DNA from: Norana najaformis
Lineage: Eukaryota; Annelida; Clitellata; Crassiclitellata; Hormogastridae
NCBI GenBank assembly: GCA_964023275.1
Contig: OZ029915.1
Location: 19,569,775-19,633,774, forward strand
Reading direction: 5' to 3'
DNA length: 64,000 bases
The position numbers and the translations under genes were made by a program. The notes under the pieces were generated by a model. It was not told where the DNA came from. It ran no database searches and saw only the letters and a list, made by a program, of their open reading frames with translations. Of the stretch, positions 27,201 to 42,200 are shown piece after piece. Each line of letters begins with the position of its first letter. Within the stretch, counting starts at the first letter, position 1.

Positions 27201-30200
27201 TTAAATATTGCAGAAAAATTTTGGTCTTTTCCATCCAATACATTTTGCAACATGTGGTTAAAATTTCAGCCAATTCTGAGATAGTCGGGTGGGAGGCATT
27301 GGTTGAATTGAGCTGAAATGACCCACCAGCAAAGAGGAATATCTTATATAATCACAGATTCCAAGTTTTTTCAATAGGATGCAATGGTCAACAGCATCAA
27401 AAGCTTTTGCTAGATCAAAGAAAATAACTATTGAGAATTCATTATTATCAATGACCTGACAGATTTTATCATCATGCTTAACAATACCCAGTAGAGTGAC
27501 CCAGTCAAAGTGGAATGTCTTGTATAATCACAGGTTCCAAGTTTTTTCAATATGATGGTTGACAGCATCAAAAGCTTTTGCTAGATCAAAGAAAATAACT
27601 ATTGTTATCAGTGACCTGACAGATTTTATCATCATGCTTAACAATACCCAGTAGAGTGACCCAGTCGAAGTGGAATGTCTTGTATAATCACAGGTTCCAA
27701 GTTTTTTCAATATGATGGTTGACAGCATCAAAAGCTTTTGCTAGATCAAAGAAAATAACTATTGTTATCAGTGACCTGATAGATTTTATCGTCATGGTTA
27801 ACAATACCCAGAAGTAGAGTTACCCAGTTGAAGTGGAATATCTTGTATAATCACAGATTCCAAGTTTTTTCAATGTGATGGTTGACAGCATCAAAAGCTT
27901 TTGCTAGATCAGAGATGCGGCATCTCTTTAGAATGATGAGAGTCTTCACACTTTCAAAGCAGCACACCTGAGATCTTAGTTTTTGTTTAACTATTTTAGC
28001 AATTGCACTACTTGCAATACTGTTTGAACATCGTTTTTACAATTACAGTTACAATACACTCATAAAGCAGATTTATGCATAAATGGCCTGGATTTCAATG
28101 GGTTTCTACTACATTTCTCAGACCATCTTTCATGAAACTTGAAAATTAGATCATTATCAGGTGCTTGTAAGTAGTGTTTATTGGTCAGATAAATTGTCAT
28201 AGTAAATTAAGATAACCAGGTGAACTTATTGTTTTAATATTTTCCATGTGAACAGGTTTGGATGAAAAATATAAATGATGAGGATCCAGTTTTTGAACCT
28301 GAGAATCAGTTTGTGATTGTAAAGGAAGGTGCAAAAGCCGGTCTTGAACTATTTTACATTCAGGCCTATGATCCGGATGGAGACAATATCACCTTTGCAT
28401 TCAATAACCCAGGTAACCATGTCTGTCTAGTGAATATGAATAGGCTTCAGATAAAATTATGTTTTCCTCGAAGACTGGTGTTCTTAATATAAGTAGGTAA
28501 CATGTCAGTTTTTTGCCATTGTGACCTGGGTTCAGTTCACAGGAACATCTGGTATGTGAGCTGTGTTAAGGCTTTAAAGCCGTCATCTGGTCCAAGGTGG
28601 TGATATCCTGGTTAGGGTATATATGCTAGAGCCTTCTTAGTTGATGCTCTGCTTATTAAGCCTCCTGCAGGCGTATGTTATGCTTGGCCTAGCTTACAAA
28701 GCTCTAAATGTGTGGCATGCCAAGCTTTTCAACTGGTAACAGGGAATATGTTTGCCTGTTTCACTCAGATCCAGATGTTGCTGGCATGTTTGGAGTGAAT
28801 TCGGATACTGGGCTGTTGACGCTTAAGCGTGACATACCAACTGGAGGTGTCAACCGTGTGTTATTCTACAACCTGAGCATCACTATTACTGATGATGGGT
28901 CCTGCTGTCCAGGACGGTCGTCTCGTCAGTCAACAGGGGCTGTTGAAGTTAAGATAAATCGTGTCAATACGCAGCCAGTCTTCACTGAATGTCGAAACTA
29001 TGAGCCAGAGGTTGAAGAAGGAGCAGCCAAAGGCACAGTTGTACAGCGGGTAATTTATCATGCTTTTCTCTTTTACAGTTCACATATTTTGTTTTAGTTA
29101 ACTTTCTGTAGTTAATAATATAATTCCTTTAGAGCAAAGTTTGATAATTTATTGAGATAAACGGCATTAGTTAATACATGTTGCACTTCTAGTACACTAA
29201 TGAAAGTATTTCAAATTGTTTACGTTGTAAAAATGTACTTGCCAGCTGCTTTACTTGATAAAACTTGTTAATCACGGAAATTTGGCTTGTTTGCATATTT
29301 CTGTGTTGCCAGATGGTAGCGAAAGATGATGACACTGGACCAAGTAATGTTCTGATATTTTCAACATTTAAAGATGGTAACCTGGAGTACTTTGATGTAC
29401 GCCCTGATCCAAATAATGCCACGGTAGCAGAGCTCTACACCAAGGTGGTTTTTGACCGAGAGCGTGCAACAGGTGCTCTGAAGTTCAATGACACTTGGAA
29501 AGTTCCTGTCACGGTTAAAGTGCAAGACAGTGGAAGTCCTTCACTGTCCACGAACTGTATCATGCTGGTGACTATCAAAGACGTAAATGACAATGCACCG
29601 TCATTTGACTATGACAATGCGTACCAGACAAACACAGTATCTAACCTACCAGCTGGATCAAGAGTGTTCAGAGTCTTCGCTACAGATTTAGATAGTGGAG
29701 AAAATGCTCGAATTAGCTACTCTTTCGATCAGAGTTCTGACTCAGACTGTTCATCAAACTTTGCCATAGATGCAAACTCTGGATGGATTACAGCAAAGGG
29801 TAATCTGCGGGTGAGTTTATTAGAGCATTTCAGCTGCAAGTTCTTTTGTAGGTAATTTGTTTACATAATGTTTCCAAAGAAACTCCTCGGAAGCATGGTG
29901 CTGCGTTTTCTAGTATCTTTCTGCTGAAATGTAGACACAGTGATGGCAGTCCAGCCTTATTTTGGCTTTACAACTTGCTTTTACTGCATCTAATTTCATA
30001 GTAACTTCTCTGTCATAACATTATTTTTCAGTCTTGAACAGTGATGGCTACTGAGTGGCTGGAGCTGAATTGTGCCTCTTTGAGTTTGTTCAGATGTCTT
30101 ATCTAGTGAACTAAATATATGTATCATAGTCTGTTTAGATTATCCGGTGTTGAGGCTTCCGGGTGAGCAGTGAACATAAGGAAACATAAAATGTACATCT

Positions 30201-33200
30201 TTTGGTAGTTGGCTACTATTTTCAGATATGTTTTAATCAGAGGTGACAACAAAGTTCAAAATGGGTCTCACAGCAAGTAAATATTTCAGTGGAGTAAAGT
30301 TATAAAACTGGAAATTTCACCCTAAAATATAGATATACTGGCTGTGAAATCAAACATGAACCTCTCAGACATGCTGAAGCTCAACTATCTGGCAGTTCTA
30401 CAGAGGGGTGACTTACGAGAAGCTGAAAATGTTTCCTTTTGTAACGTGGCTCTGCAGCACTTCATTAACTGAATGACTCTTGCCCATTTGTGAACTGTAT
30501 GGGTTTGGATGATGTCAGCGCCTACTGACCCATCTTAAACCTGACCAGATATTTTTGGGGATTTTGGTCCATTTCACCCCTTAAGGGTAAAATTTTATAT
30601 ATCAACCGCTGAAGATAGAATTAAAGTGTAAGCATGAAATTTGTTTAGACATGAATTTTGAACAAACCTATGTCGTTTATTTGTTTGCCTGCGCATTTGT
30701 TATTAGTGGACTTCATTGTCAACATTGAAGTCTACTTCTTGTCTTTTTCAGCTTGGTGAAGTAAGATGCTCTGTGATTGCAAGTGATAATGGAACCCCAA
30801 GACGGATTGCATCAACTGTGGTACCTATTATGGTCTTGAGGCCTAGTGATTCCGGTATTCTTCCACTGTGGCAGAACTATCCAGCAACAGATACACCAAT
30901 CGATGACTACAAAGGTCTTTATGTGAATGAAAGTCAATCAAACTATTTTCTAGTGAATCTTACTGCAAGGCCTTTCACTGGAAATGGAATAGTCAGCTAT
31001 TTTATGCTGAATGATCCACAACTTCAAATAGGTGAACTGCCATTTGCCTTTAGTCAACCAGGAAACAATGTAATGTCGATTACTATGAGTAAATCAGTGG
31101 ATGCATCACAGAAATGGATACATTATTTACGTTGCCGAGCATTTGTAAGTTGTTTACTAATTTTCTTAATTTATTGAGGAATGTGTTATGTCTAAGACTG
31201 TGTAACTCTTCCTTTCTATGGTCAACAAGATACGATTGAATTGATCTTACTCACTCGCTCTTCTAGCAAGTGGATATAAGATACGATTGAACTGATCTTA
31301 CTCGCTCACTCTGCTAGCAAGTGGATATAAGATACGATTGAACTGATCTTACTCCCTCACTCTGCTAGCAAGTGGATATAAGATACGATTGAACTGATCT
31401 TACTCGCTCACTCTGCTAGCAAGTGGATATAAGATACGATTGAACTGATCTTACTCGCTCACTCTGCTAGCAAGTGGATATAAGATACGATTGAACTGAT
31501 CTTACTCGCTCGCTCTGCTAGCAAGTGGATAAAAGATACGATTGAACTGATCTTACTCGCTCGCTCTACTAGCAAGTGGATATAAGATACGATTGAACTG
31601 ATCTTACTAGCTCACTCTACTAGCAAGTGGATATAAGATATGATTGAACTGATCTTACTCCCTCACTCTACTAGCAAGTGGATATAAGATACGATTGAAC
31701 TGATCTTACTCGCTCACTCTGCTAGCAAGTGGATATAAGATACGATTGAACTGATCTTACTCGCTCACTCTACTAGCAAGTGGATATAAGATACGATTGA
31801 AATGATCTTACTCGCTCACTCTGCTAGCAAGTGGATATAAGATACGATTGAACTGATCTTACTCGCTCACTCTGCTAGCAAGTGGATATAAGATACGATT
31901 GAACTGATCTTACTCGCTCACTCTGCTAGCAAGTGGATATAAGGTACGATTGAACTGATCTTACTCGCTCACTCTGCTAGCAAGTGGATATAAGATACGA
32001 TTGAACTGATCTTACTCGCTCACTCTGCTAGCAAGTGGATATAAGATACGATTGAACTGATCTTACTCGCTCACTCTGCTAGCAAGTGGATATAAGATAC
32101 GATTGAACTGATCTTACTCGCTCACTCTGCTAGCAAGTGGATATAAGGTACGATTGAACTGATCTTACTCGCTCACTCTGCTAGCAAGTGGATATAAGAT
32201 ACGATTGAACTGATCTTACTCGCTCACTCTGCTAGCAAGTGGATATAAGATACGATTGAACTGATCTTACTCGCTCACTCTGCTAGCAAGTGGATATAAG
32301 ATACGATTGAACTGATCTTACTCGCTCACTCTGCTAGCAAGTGGATATAAGATACAATTGAACTGATCTTACTCGCTCACTCTGCTAGCAAGTGGATATA
32401 AGGTACGATTGAACTGATCTTACTCGCTCACTCTGCTAGCAAGTGGATATAAGATACGATTGAACTGATCTTACTCGCTCACTCTGCTAGCAAGTGGATA
32501 AAAGATACGATTGAACTGATCTTACTCGCTCACTCTGCTAGCAAGTGGATATAAGGTACGATTGAACTGATCTTACTCACTCACTCTACTAGCAAGTGGA
32601 TATCAATACAAACTATGATAATTAGAGGTCTGACTTAAGCTGGCATTAGATATCTAAATGGGAATTACAAAGGTTGTGCAATTACTCATTATGTCCACTC
32701 TCCACAACATTCATTTATATTTGATTTAATGAAGTATTCAGTGTTTAGTGATAGAACTCAATTCAAATACAGCCATATGTCATGTTCTTAACTAGCTGTT
32801 AACTAGGCCAGCTTCTTATTTAAGCCTATTATCATTATTCTAGCCTTCCACATTGAATTATGGCCATTTACTGCCCTTTGAATTCTGGCTTTTACTTGCA
32901 GCAGATGTCTTGCACTAAACTCGTTTCTCTTACCTTTATCTTCAGAAAGTCCTGGTAGAAATAGTTTGTGAAACATTATCGCTCACCAGGTCCAGACTCT
33001 CTTTAACAACCGTCTCAACACGATGCATCGACCGACTTCATCTCCTACTCTAAGTTTGTACCCACGAATCACTTGTTATAGTCCAAAGAATAGCTCTTTG
33101 ACGACGCAGCTTATATAGATAAGTCTGTTTCACAGCTCGCATGGATTACATTCGCGACCGTTTGATGACAGTTCTTAACTCTGTCGTAACGCAACAGCTG

Positions 33201-36200
33201 TGGTAGGCTAAGCATTGCTACCTATGAACTACTTCCAGTTCATCCACGAGAACACAGTCGACAAGACGAAAAGTCTGACTACACTGCCTTACATCCCAGA
33301 GTTATGCTGAATTCCACTTGAACCTTTCGAGTTCACATCCAGCCGTAAACTAAACTTGGCATTGAAGATTCGATACAGATGTCACACTACAATTGGCTGA
33401 ATCAATTGTCTGATTATTTCACCATGCTTTAACTCATTGAAGATCGGAACGTCTTCCGAATATTGTCTGCTACCTTACATACATTAGATCTGCAGTCACT
33501 ACAAGGACTCCTCGTTGGTTTCTGTCCCCTCCGCAACAACAAATTATCTGCAACGTCGTTGGTTATAATTCCATCAGTGTAATTTTATTATTGGCTAATA
33601 ATCCAAGTGTCTGTTTGTCAACAAGGCCAATTCGACTCTCTTTCAAAATGTCACCAAAGTAATCTGTTGCCATCCGCACTAATTGGCCATAAAATAAGTC
33701 AAGAATTTTCCCCAGCTTAGTTGAGTTTTACTATCTATGCTGGCACTGCTATTTTTAATATTAGTATTGTCTAATGCTGGCTGCAAAACTTATTTTAGTA
33801 AATGCATTAGTGAACTCAGATCTTCTGCTAAACTACCCATAAACATATCAATAATAAATATGGATAATACAACAGAAATTACCACTAAAATTACTACAAA
33901 ATGCGAGGATATTTCTTAGACTTAATCTACAGACTGCATGGCAACTGATGTTCTGATTTGTTGAAAAGTTAAAACTTTGCTGTGCTTGTCTTATACTTGC
34001 TTTGTATGTGGTTTCAGTTGATAGTTCACCCACCTTTAACCCCAGGAATAGTAGTTTTATACAGATTGATTGTTACAGTTTGAAAGAGAATATGTTTGGA
34101 TCTTATTGAAAACAAGAAAGAGAAATGCATTTCGTATATTTAGCATCTGATGTCAGTGTGGTCTCTTAGTCTGAGTAGTGGCTGAAATAGAGATGCTATT
34201 TAGAAGAAACATGATTTTGGTTATATACTTAGTTGATTTTTTAATTACTCTCCAAGAGTTGTTGCTACTTTGTTGGTAAACATGATCTTAGAAAGAAGAG
34301 CTAGAGCCAGGGTTGAGGAATGTTAAGGTCACATTCAGGAACCCTGAATGCATAGGTTAATAAGCAGAATTTAAAGATTTATGTAAACGTGAAAATGCAT
34401 TATATTCTGACATTTGATCCTACTTTATTCTGTCCCTCTTCAAGCAGCTTCCTCTATCTCTCCTTGGGCTTTCCATTTAAAACTAAAGTTGTTTCTCTTC
34501 AGGAAATCTTAAACTGCTGCATTCACTCTGCCACCTTCCCATTTCTGTCAGTGGAAACAACTTCCAGGTCTCCTCTCTGTAGTCTTCTGGCACATGCATG
34601 GGTTGAAGTCTTTATGCAGTATCTCTCGACAACCCCTCTGACTTGACACACCACACAAAAATAAGCTGGTGCACTGTGCTTAGCTACTGAGTAGCCCTTT
34701 CAAAATTTTAGATTTTGCTTTTTATAATTTTGATGTCCATAGGTGCGGATCTGACTTTTATTTGGGGTTATTTAGCATCAAATAGCTTATCCAGTGTTTG
34801 GAATCTTTGTGGCACTATGTGTGGAGTCTTATATGTATTTGCATAGTAGTTGACAGATTTATTTATGATTATCATGCAAGGCAGTTCATGTGTGTCACAA
34901 CCGTTCCCTTAGAATTCACTGCAGATCATTACCGTGACAGTGGGGGGGGGACCAGTGAACTGATGAGTGCTGTGTCAAGCCATAACATAGGAAGTACATC
35001 AAGATCTGGTTGCCAGAAGACCAAAGTGGAGGGAGACAAGAGCTGTTACAGTGGGTTATGTTTGGTTGAGAGAAATGGGAAGATGGCAGGCAGACTGATA
35101 CTGGGTGAACGATGTGTTGAGTGCTTCTGAGATTTTAAGAAGCGCTGTATCAATTCAGTGTTATATTCGTTGATGTATTTGAATTAAGGAAGTGTTTAGA
35201 AATTGTCTGTGGCTTGCATTTGGTTGTTGCTTCAGTTTGATTTCTGTTTGTAGAATGGTCCATCTGCAAATGGCATAGCAAGTCTTGCTAGATTACAAGT
35301 TAACATAAAGGATGTTAATGATAAGCATCCATTATTTCTTGGCATGGATCTCAATGGAGTTTATCCAGCTTCCGTATCTACATATACAAACAGAGGTGAC
35401 TCGGTTGTTAATGTAACGGCAATAGACCTGGACCGAGAGTGGCCAAATAATTTGGTGAGAGATACTTTTTGGAGTGTTAAGAACGCAATGTACCTTTATT
35501 TCATTTCTGTAACAGATAAGGATTAGTGCTTCTGGCAGAAGTTTCTGTTTGCAAGGCAATGAAAGAGGTTTGTACTGTTCCATTTTGTGGTTGACCTCAG
35601 GATGCGTTATTCAGACTTTAGTCTTTCTCTGTATCTTATTTATTTACCTAAGACTGGTTTATATTTTATATACATACATATATATATATACATTGTGTAT
35701 AGACTTATATACATCCAGATACATGTTACATACACACTTGCACATATTCATACACATATACATAAATACATTATATATATATACACATTTATGTACATAT
35801 ATACATCATACATACATTATGTATACACATATGCAAATATGCATATATTTATATATATATCACTTGGTGGGGAGAATAGTCCAGTACTGGCACCCACTGT
35901 AACAGCTCTTGTCTCCCTCCACTTTGGTCTTCTGGCAACCAGATCTTGGGGTTCTTAAACCAACATACTATCAACTGCTGAAGCACTGCATAAGTTTTCA
36001 GATACATACAAGTAAAGAACTGAATAAAATACAGAGACAGGCTGAAGTCTGCATATACAGTAACTGGTGTTACATTAATACCATTTTTGGTGAGATTTCA
36101 TTAACAACTGCTGCAAGCAAAATTGACTTGATACGTGGCCATGCATGAGTGAAGACTGTTTTGAGCAAGAGAGCCTTTTTGGTACCTAGGGAAAGTTTTG

Positions 36201-39200
36201 GAATAATAATAATAATAAGACAATTTATATAGCGCCGTAGCACAGCCGAGGAATGCACTTCTCTCTGCTAAGACTCTGTTGTCTTTCTGGTTTGGCTTAA
36301 CCTGTTTGAGTGTAGTTGTCCTCCTGCGGCTACCTGTTCGCTTCACTGCAATGACCTAAAATTGACTGGATTTGGATTTTGCAAATGGTTGATCATTTAC
36401 TATGACACGGTTGCTGTGTAAGTTAAAGGATTAGATGAGGTTGTAACAAGGTTGCTATATGAATTAAATTTAGATTAGATTAAGATTGTGTGTCAACTGT
36501 TTTTAGATTACTTATTCTTTTGATATGGCCGTTGGCTGTCATGACAATTCTATCTGTCCATACGCCAATTTCACCATTGACAATGTCACTGGAGAAATAA
36601 AAGCAAACAGTGGTAACTTCGACCCAAACAAGGTGTCTTCCTACACTCTTGGTGTCGTTGCTGAAGATGGTATACCAGGCATGCCTCGCAACAGAGGTAA
36701 GGCTGTGCCTTTCATTGTAGTTCTCTACTAACCTTGAATCCTAGAACTTACGTAGCATCACTGTAGTAAGGCACCTGTCTGTGGTCATCTCTGAATGATA
36801 TCAGTAAGCAAGCCACATACCTGGGGTCAGTTCATTTTATATATTTTAGGCCAAACCTTGAGAACAGCAAAACAGCATGTCACAAAAGACTGCCATGAAG
36901 TCAGGTGTAATTTTGAACAGTGTGAACGGCCTTAAGACAGAAAGTTCTAGAAGGAAGAAAGGATTGGTAAAAGGTGTACGTGGGCTATAAAAGGAGTTGA
37001 TGAGAGAGAACTGGGAGGAGTAAGACAGTGGTGAGAAGACAGTGATGAAAGAGAAATTTTATGTAAAGTGTATATGTATCGAAAGGTTTTTTTAAAAATA
37101 AATTTTCGAACTCGTTCGAACACGTTTGTTCATGACAGCGTATATGGGAAATGTCTCAAGAAACATGCTACAGCTCTATTCTGATTCTTAAAATAATAAA
37201 TGTATAGGTTTTCTATAGCAACTGCATGGCCTCGACCCTACTCACTTTGCAATGAATATATCGGGTGAGATCCTTCACCACCATTGACTGTTTGAATGGG
37301 CATGATTCTTATTAAGTTTAGACATTTATAAAAATTTACACCATATAATTTTAATTAATTAGTAGTTTAACTGATATCTGTATAGACACCTTAACATTGA
37401 ATAGCCTCTATTACATTCTTTGACACTAGGCATAGCGCACTGCACACTAAATTTTGTAATATTTCAAAAGGATTATCTGGAAGTGCCAATAAACCAGCCT
37501 AATGCTTACTAAGTACCATATTTTCTTGCATATAGCCCATGAGTTACATTAAAATTTGCAAACCTCACCCCTCTGTGGGTTAGCTTGATGTGGAGGTTGC
37601 TGTATTTTTTGGACTACTAGTAATTCGGTTTTTCACTTGAACTTCTAGGATTGCTTCTTATGGAAAAGGGTGACTTACGTGCAGAAATTTCAAACATTTT
37701 CCAAATAAGTGATATTTAGCACAGGTCAATAACAAAGAAATTATGAATCACATTAACGAAAGCAAAATTTGCATAGCAGATGCAGTACTTTGCTCACTTT
37801 GGCATCATGTGGACCAGATAAATAAGTGCAGTGTCGTCTATTTTGTTAATTTGGAATAAACTTGCAACTGCTGGTCTGCAGCAGGTTTACTTATAACTGG
37901 ATTTGATAACTGATAAAAGATAGAGTAATATTTAAAACCACTACTTGTAATAAACTATAACCCAAACAGACAAAAAACATTTCTGGTAAGTTTAATTGAT
38001 TTATTTCTTACGAACAACTTGTAAACAGTTGACTTTTTACTATACTTATTCATATAATAGTTAAAAGTGCCTTTCTATCATTCAGTATATTATCTTTTGA
38101 TGCCTTCTGCTGGCTGGATTTACTTAGGACCAAGTAATTGCTATCAAATCACTACTAACAACAAATGCTGGAAATCTTTAGTTTCAACAGTTCAAAAATA
38201 ATTTTATTTTAAAGAGATTTTGAGCAGTTATTTGCTAATGATGGCCATATATTTATTAGCAAACTTGCTTTATGCATTTTGACAGGAAATCTGTGTATGG
38301 GTGCACCCTGTACATACTAATGCGATCTGTATGTTGACTTTTAAAAAATTTGCCAATTTTGTGTCACTTCAGCGTACAGTAAGGAGTGACTTATAGTCCA
38401 GAAATTGTGGTATACCAGTTTATTTTTAAACAAGTCGTTGTCTTGAGCTTACTGTATTTTCCAAATCTTCCCACAATGACAGCACTGTTAAGTTGCGGAA
38501 AATTTGTGACAGGTTGCAGAATTATAAAGTGACTGCTAAAGGATAAATTTGTTCTGACTTAATTATTTTTTTACACTTTCTGAATTAAAGATTTGTTAAT
38601 TTTGTTGCGTGTTGCATTGGTATCGGATATGATATCATGGTGCTACGATAACAAACCACCGAAGGAGTCTGAATATACCCAAAGATTCTATGTACCGGTT
38701 GAATCAACTTGCATACTATAAAGTAAAACAAGTATATTTTTAATGCATGAATCTAGGGAAATCTTGTGTACTCTTAGTCTAATAATATGTGAGTGACTGC
38801 ATTGAAGAAAAGCGACCACTTGCCACTGATCAGCTGGAAAGCGTCCTTCTCAGGATGACCTTGAATATTGATTGTTGTTGTGTCTAATTAACGGAGCTGC
38901 ATCTGTGACTCACTGCATTAGTAAATATGCATCATGCTATATTTAAGTCCAAATTCCCTCAGATGTTCTTTTTTCACCTGAAGCAATTAGAGCATACCGT
39001 ATAAACGTGACTATAAGTCGATTCAAGTATAAGTCGAAGTGTACTTTTTTTGAGAAAAAAGTGTCCAAAATCGATGGCTCCAATATAAGTCGAACCCATA
39101 TATACAGCCTTATAATATGGGCCCATCCATATATAACGTATGCAAAGAAAATTATATTTTCATACCCCTCATATATTTAACAGAGGGAGCTTTCTTTGGC

Positions 39201-42200
39201 TAACATGCAGAGACTGTGTGGGGAATATAATTATAAAGGGCGACTATACGAATATGGGTATATATGTATCCACCTCATATTTACAAAACTATATGTACAT
39301 AAGGTACATGTACATGGTTTTGTAACTGAAGGAACTAATTTAGCGGGTCGGCGTACACCCCTTAGTACTGCCTGACTGGTCAAAGATGACATCCAGATGG
39401 CGATGGCAGTGATACGAGTTGTCTGACCTGCATTCCATTAATTTTTCAGGATTCTGTCAAATCTTGCTATAATCGCTGCCATTGGCGACCTGTCTGTATG
39501 TCCGACTGCCTGTGACTCAGTTACCTTGGTCCACCTGGTTCTCAGCACAGAATAACTGCACATGGCTTTTATATAATGTAATAAATTCCATCGGACGACT
39601 ATAGGATAATACAGTGTTATAAATAGGCTAATGTGGAAATTTATTTTGCGTACGTACACATTTTGTCGAGACCCACCCCCTCGCCATACACACCCGTACG
39701 CAAAATCGCGTAAATCCGATCACCCTGTCCCTCCTCATTGCGTGCGTAATATGCAGCAACTTTCCCCTTTCAAACGGTTTATCAGCTAGGCTCGCAGCCC
39801 GACTCCCTCGTTTTGCACACATCTCTACACCAATGTTTTAGGTCTTGCTCGACATTACTGCGCGTATCCGTGATATTTGATTTCTTTTGGCGGAGGTCTC
39901 AGCAAGCGATAATAAAGGACATCGCTGTCGATGCATGAAATATATCGTAGAAGTATATAATAACATTGTTATAAGAGAAGAATATTTCGTTTTGATCTAC
40001 ATTTAGTCAGTAATTTGTTGAAATGTGATTTTTCTTGAAAAACGATATAAAAACAAAGACAGTTAAAATAAACTGAGGGTTTAATGTTTAAGTCCATTTT
40101 AGTAATGTTGAATATTCAGTCCGAAAATCTTCCGTCTATTTTGTCTCTCGAGTATAAGTCAAAGACCTTTTTCGTCGCCCTGAAATAGACATAAATTTCT
40201 TGACTTATATTTGAGTTTATACGGTAGATCTGAAAAAAACAACTTTCCTGTAGCATTTAAAAACACTTCTGCAGTATTTTAAAATACATTGTGACAGTGA
40301 TGAAGGATTTTAGTAAGCTTCATTGATTTTTGTGAGTATGTGTAGTTATGTTACTGAACTTAGATTGGAATTTGTCTTTGTTAATCTGATGCTGGTAAGC
40401 ATAGTGAAGTCAAGCAATGCTTAGCATGGTTAGTACATAAATAGGTGACTGTTTTTGGAATACCACACTATCCGGGCTCCACTCATTTGAGAGCGGCAAA
40501 TGAGTGCCAATGCAAGTTACAGTATGAGGTCAGACAAGGCCACAGTAATGCAAGCTTTTGTTTTGTTTTGCTGTTGCTGTGTTTGGCCTCAGCTGAAAGA
40601 TTCTTGACCTTGGTAGCATGCTTTGGAAGAGTTTCTGTAGATGCAGGTAAACAAGTGTATTACCTTCACTTTTACCACTTTTCCTTATGTGACTTTTGTT
40701 TTATGTCATTTTTAAGCATCTACAACAGTTTTTGTTCGTGTTATTGGCACAAGCAAAACTTCACCAAGGTTTAATCGTAATTTCACTGGAACTGTTGCTG
40801 AAGGATCTGTGTACAACACAACTGTGGTGGTTGCAGATGTAGATCTTAACACAACATTTGGTAAATGCATTCTCTATATTGTCTGCAAATGGTTTCTTGA
40901 GGTTCTTGTGCATCTTTTATGAATTTGCCTCATAAGTTGGATCTGCTAAAATAAATAAATATTAATGGTTTACAATGTTAACAGTATACAAAATAAATAT
41001 TTTAGAACTGAGAATATGACAGAAGTAGGAAACTTCTCATATAATAAGTATGTGTATATATATATATAAACATAAATATATAAGAGTTAGATTCATTTAT
41101 CAAGTGAATTTATGTATAATTGTAATTTGAGATTTATAAAGCGCCTCTTAGAGGTTAAACTCAAAGAGGCGCTTCCGAACCGAAAAAGTAAATTCGCTGT
41201 TAAACAGTACAGTCTTCAGGCGCCTGCGGAACACTGAGAGGGGGAGAGAAAGAAGCTCAAGTCGCAATTCTGTGTGTCTATTTGTCTACATGTGTGTCTA
41301 TCTGCTCACTGGCATGACCATTGCCACTGCATCACTTGATTATGAATAGTTCTATCAGATATTGAACTCATATGACAGGTTTTACTGAAATGCCTTTGAA
41401 ATTTTCGTAAAAGAAAAGTTTTCTATAACTGGTGAAACACGTATGTACTTAGAATAATTGAGAAATAAATACCAATAACTTGGTTTTCACTAGCATCCAA
41501 CACTCAGGGTTTGAACAGCAAGGAAGGTATGAAATAAACTTGCAACAAGCATGCTGCTTAACCTCTTAGAGATTATTTACAAGTCGACTGATTAAACATT
41601 TGCAAGTATGCATGATGTGCGTTTCTCAATTGTTTTTCCAGTACTTATTATTAAGTTGTGTTTTATCAGTGCTTGTTTTCTTACTATGCTTTATGATATT
41701 AACAAAAATGGCATGCAGACATCATACTTGCATGTGCAAAATCATGAAGTTTCTCAAGTTTTTGTCAGAATCTGGCTGTCATCTGTGATTTGTATGTATG
41801 CTTATGTTACAGTACAGTAATAATTTGTAAAAATTTAAAAATTTGACAAGCCTTAAAAATTCAGGTTTTGCTGTAATTCATAATATTCCACATGAAAAGA
41901 TGAACTTGGCTTTAATGATCAGTATAGTTGAATGTTGGTATCGTAGTCATGCATTCGGGTGATTCATGATAACTGTAAAGTTCTGCACGCTGTTGTACCT
42001 GCTCAGCATCATGATAATCGTATTTGTAAACTCAAGATTTCTACAGCACCCAGTGAAAGATAAGTCACAGGAACCAGCTTATTCATAGGTGCTCAGTCAA
42101 AACAAAAATCAGGAAGGGTTTGCTTCCAGGTCAGGATCCTAGAGTCAGGCAGGCAGTCAGATGGCTGCAGTGGGTGGTATTTAGAATTGGATGTACTTTC

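Noticed and set aside
31225-32602. CRISPR-like array
   Set aside because: The units abut without variable spacers and the locus is an animal intron; it is a minisatellite.
35549-35958. Open frames of 117 and 123 codons
   Set aside because: They run through a TA/CA simple repeat and are rich in Tyr, Ile and His; no gene is implied.
40401-40470. Functional 5S rRNA gene
   Set aside because: Too many differences from any 5S and the 5' half is poorly matched; no clear Pol III terminator at the right place.
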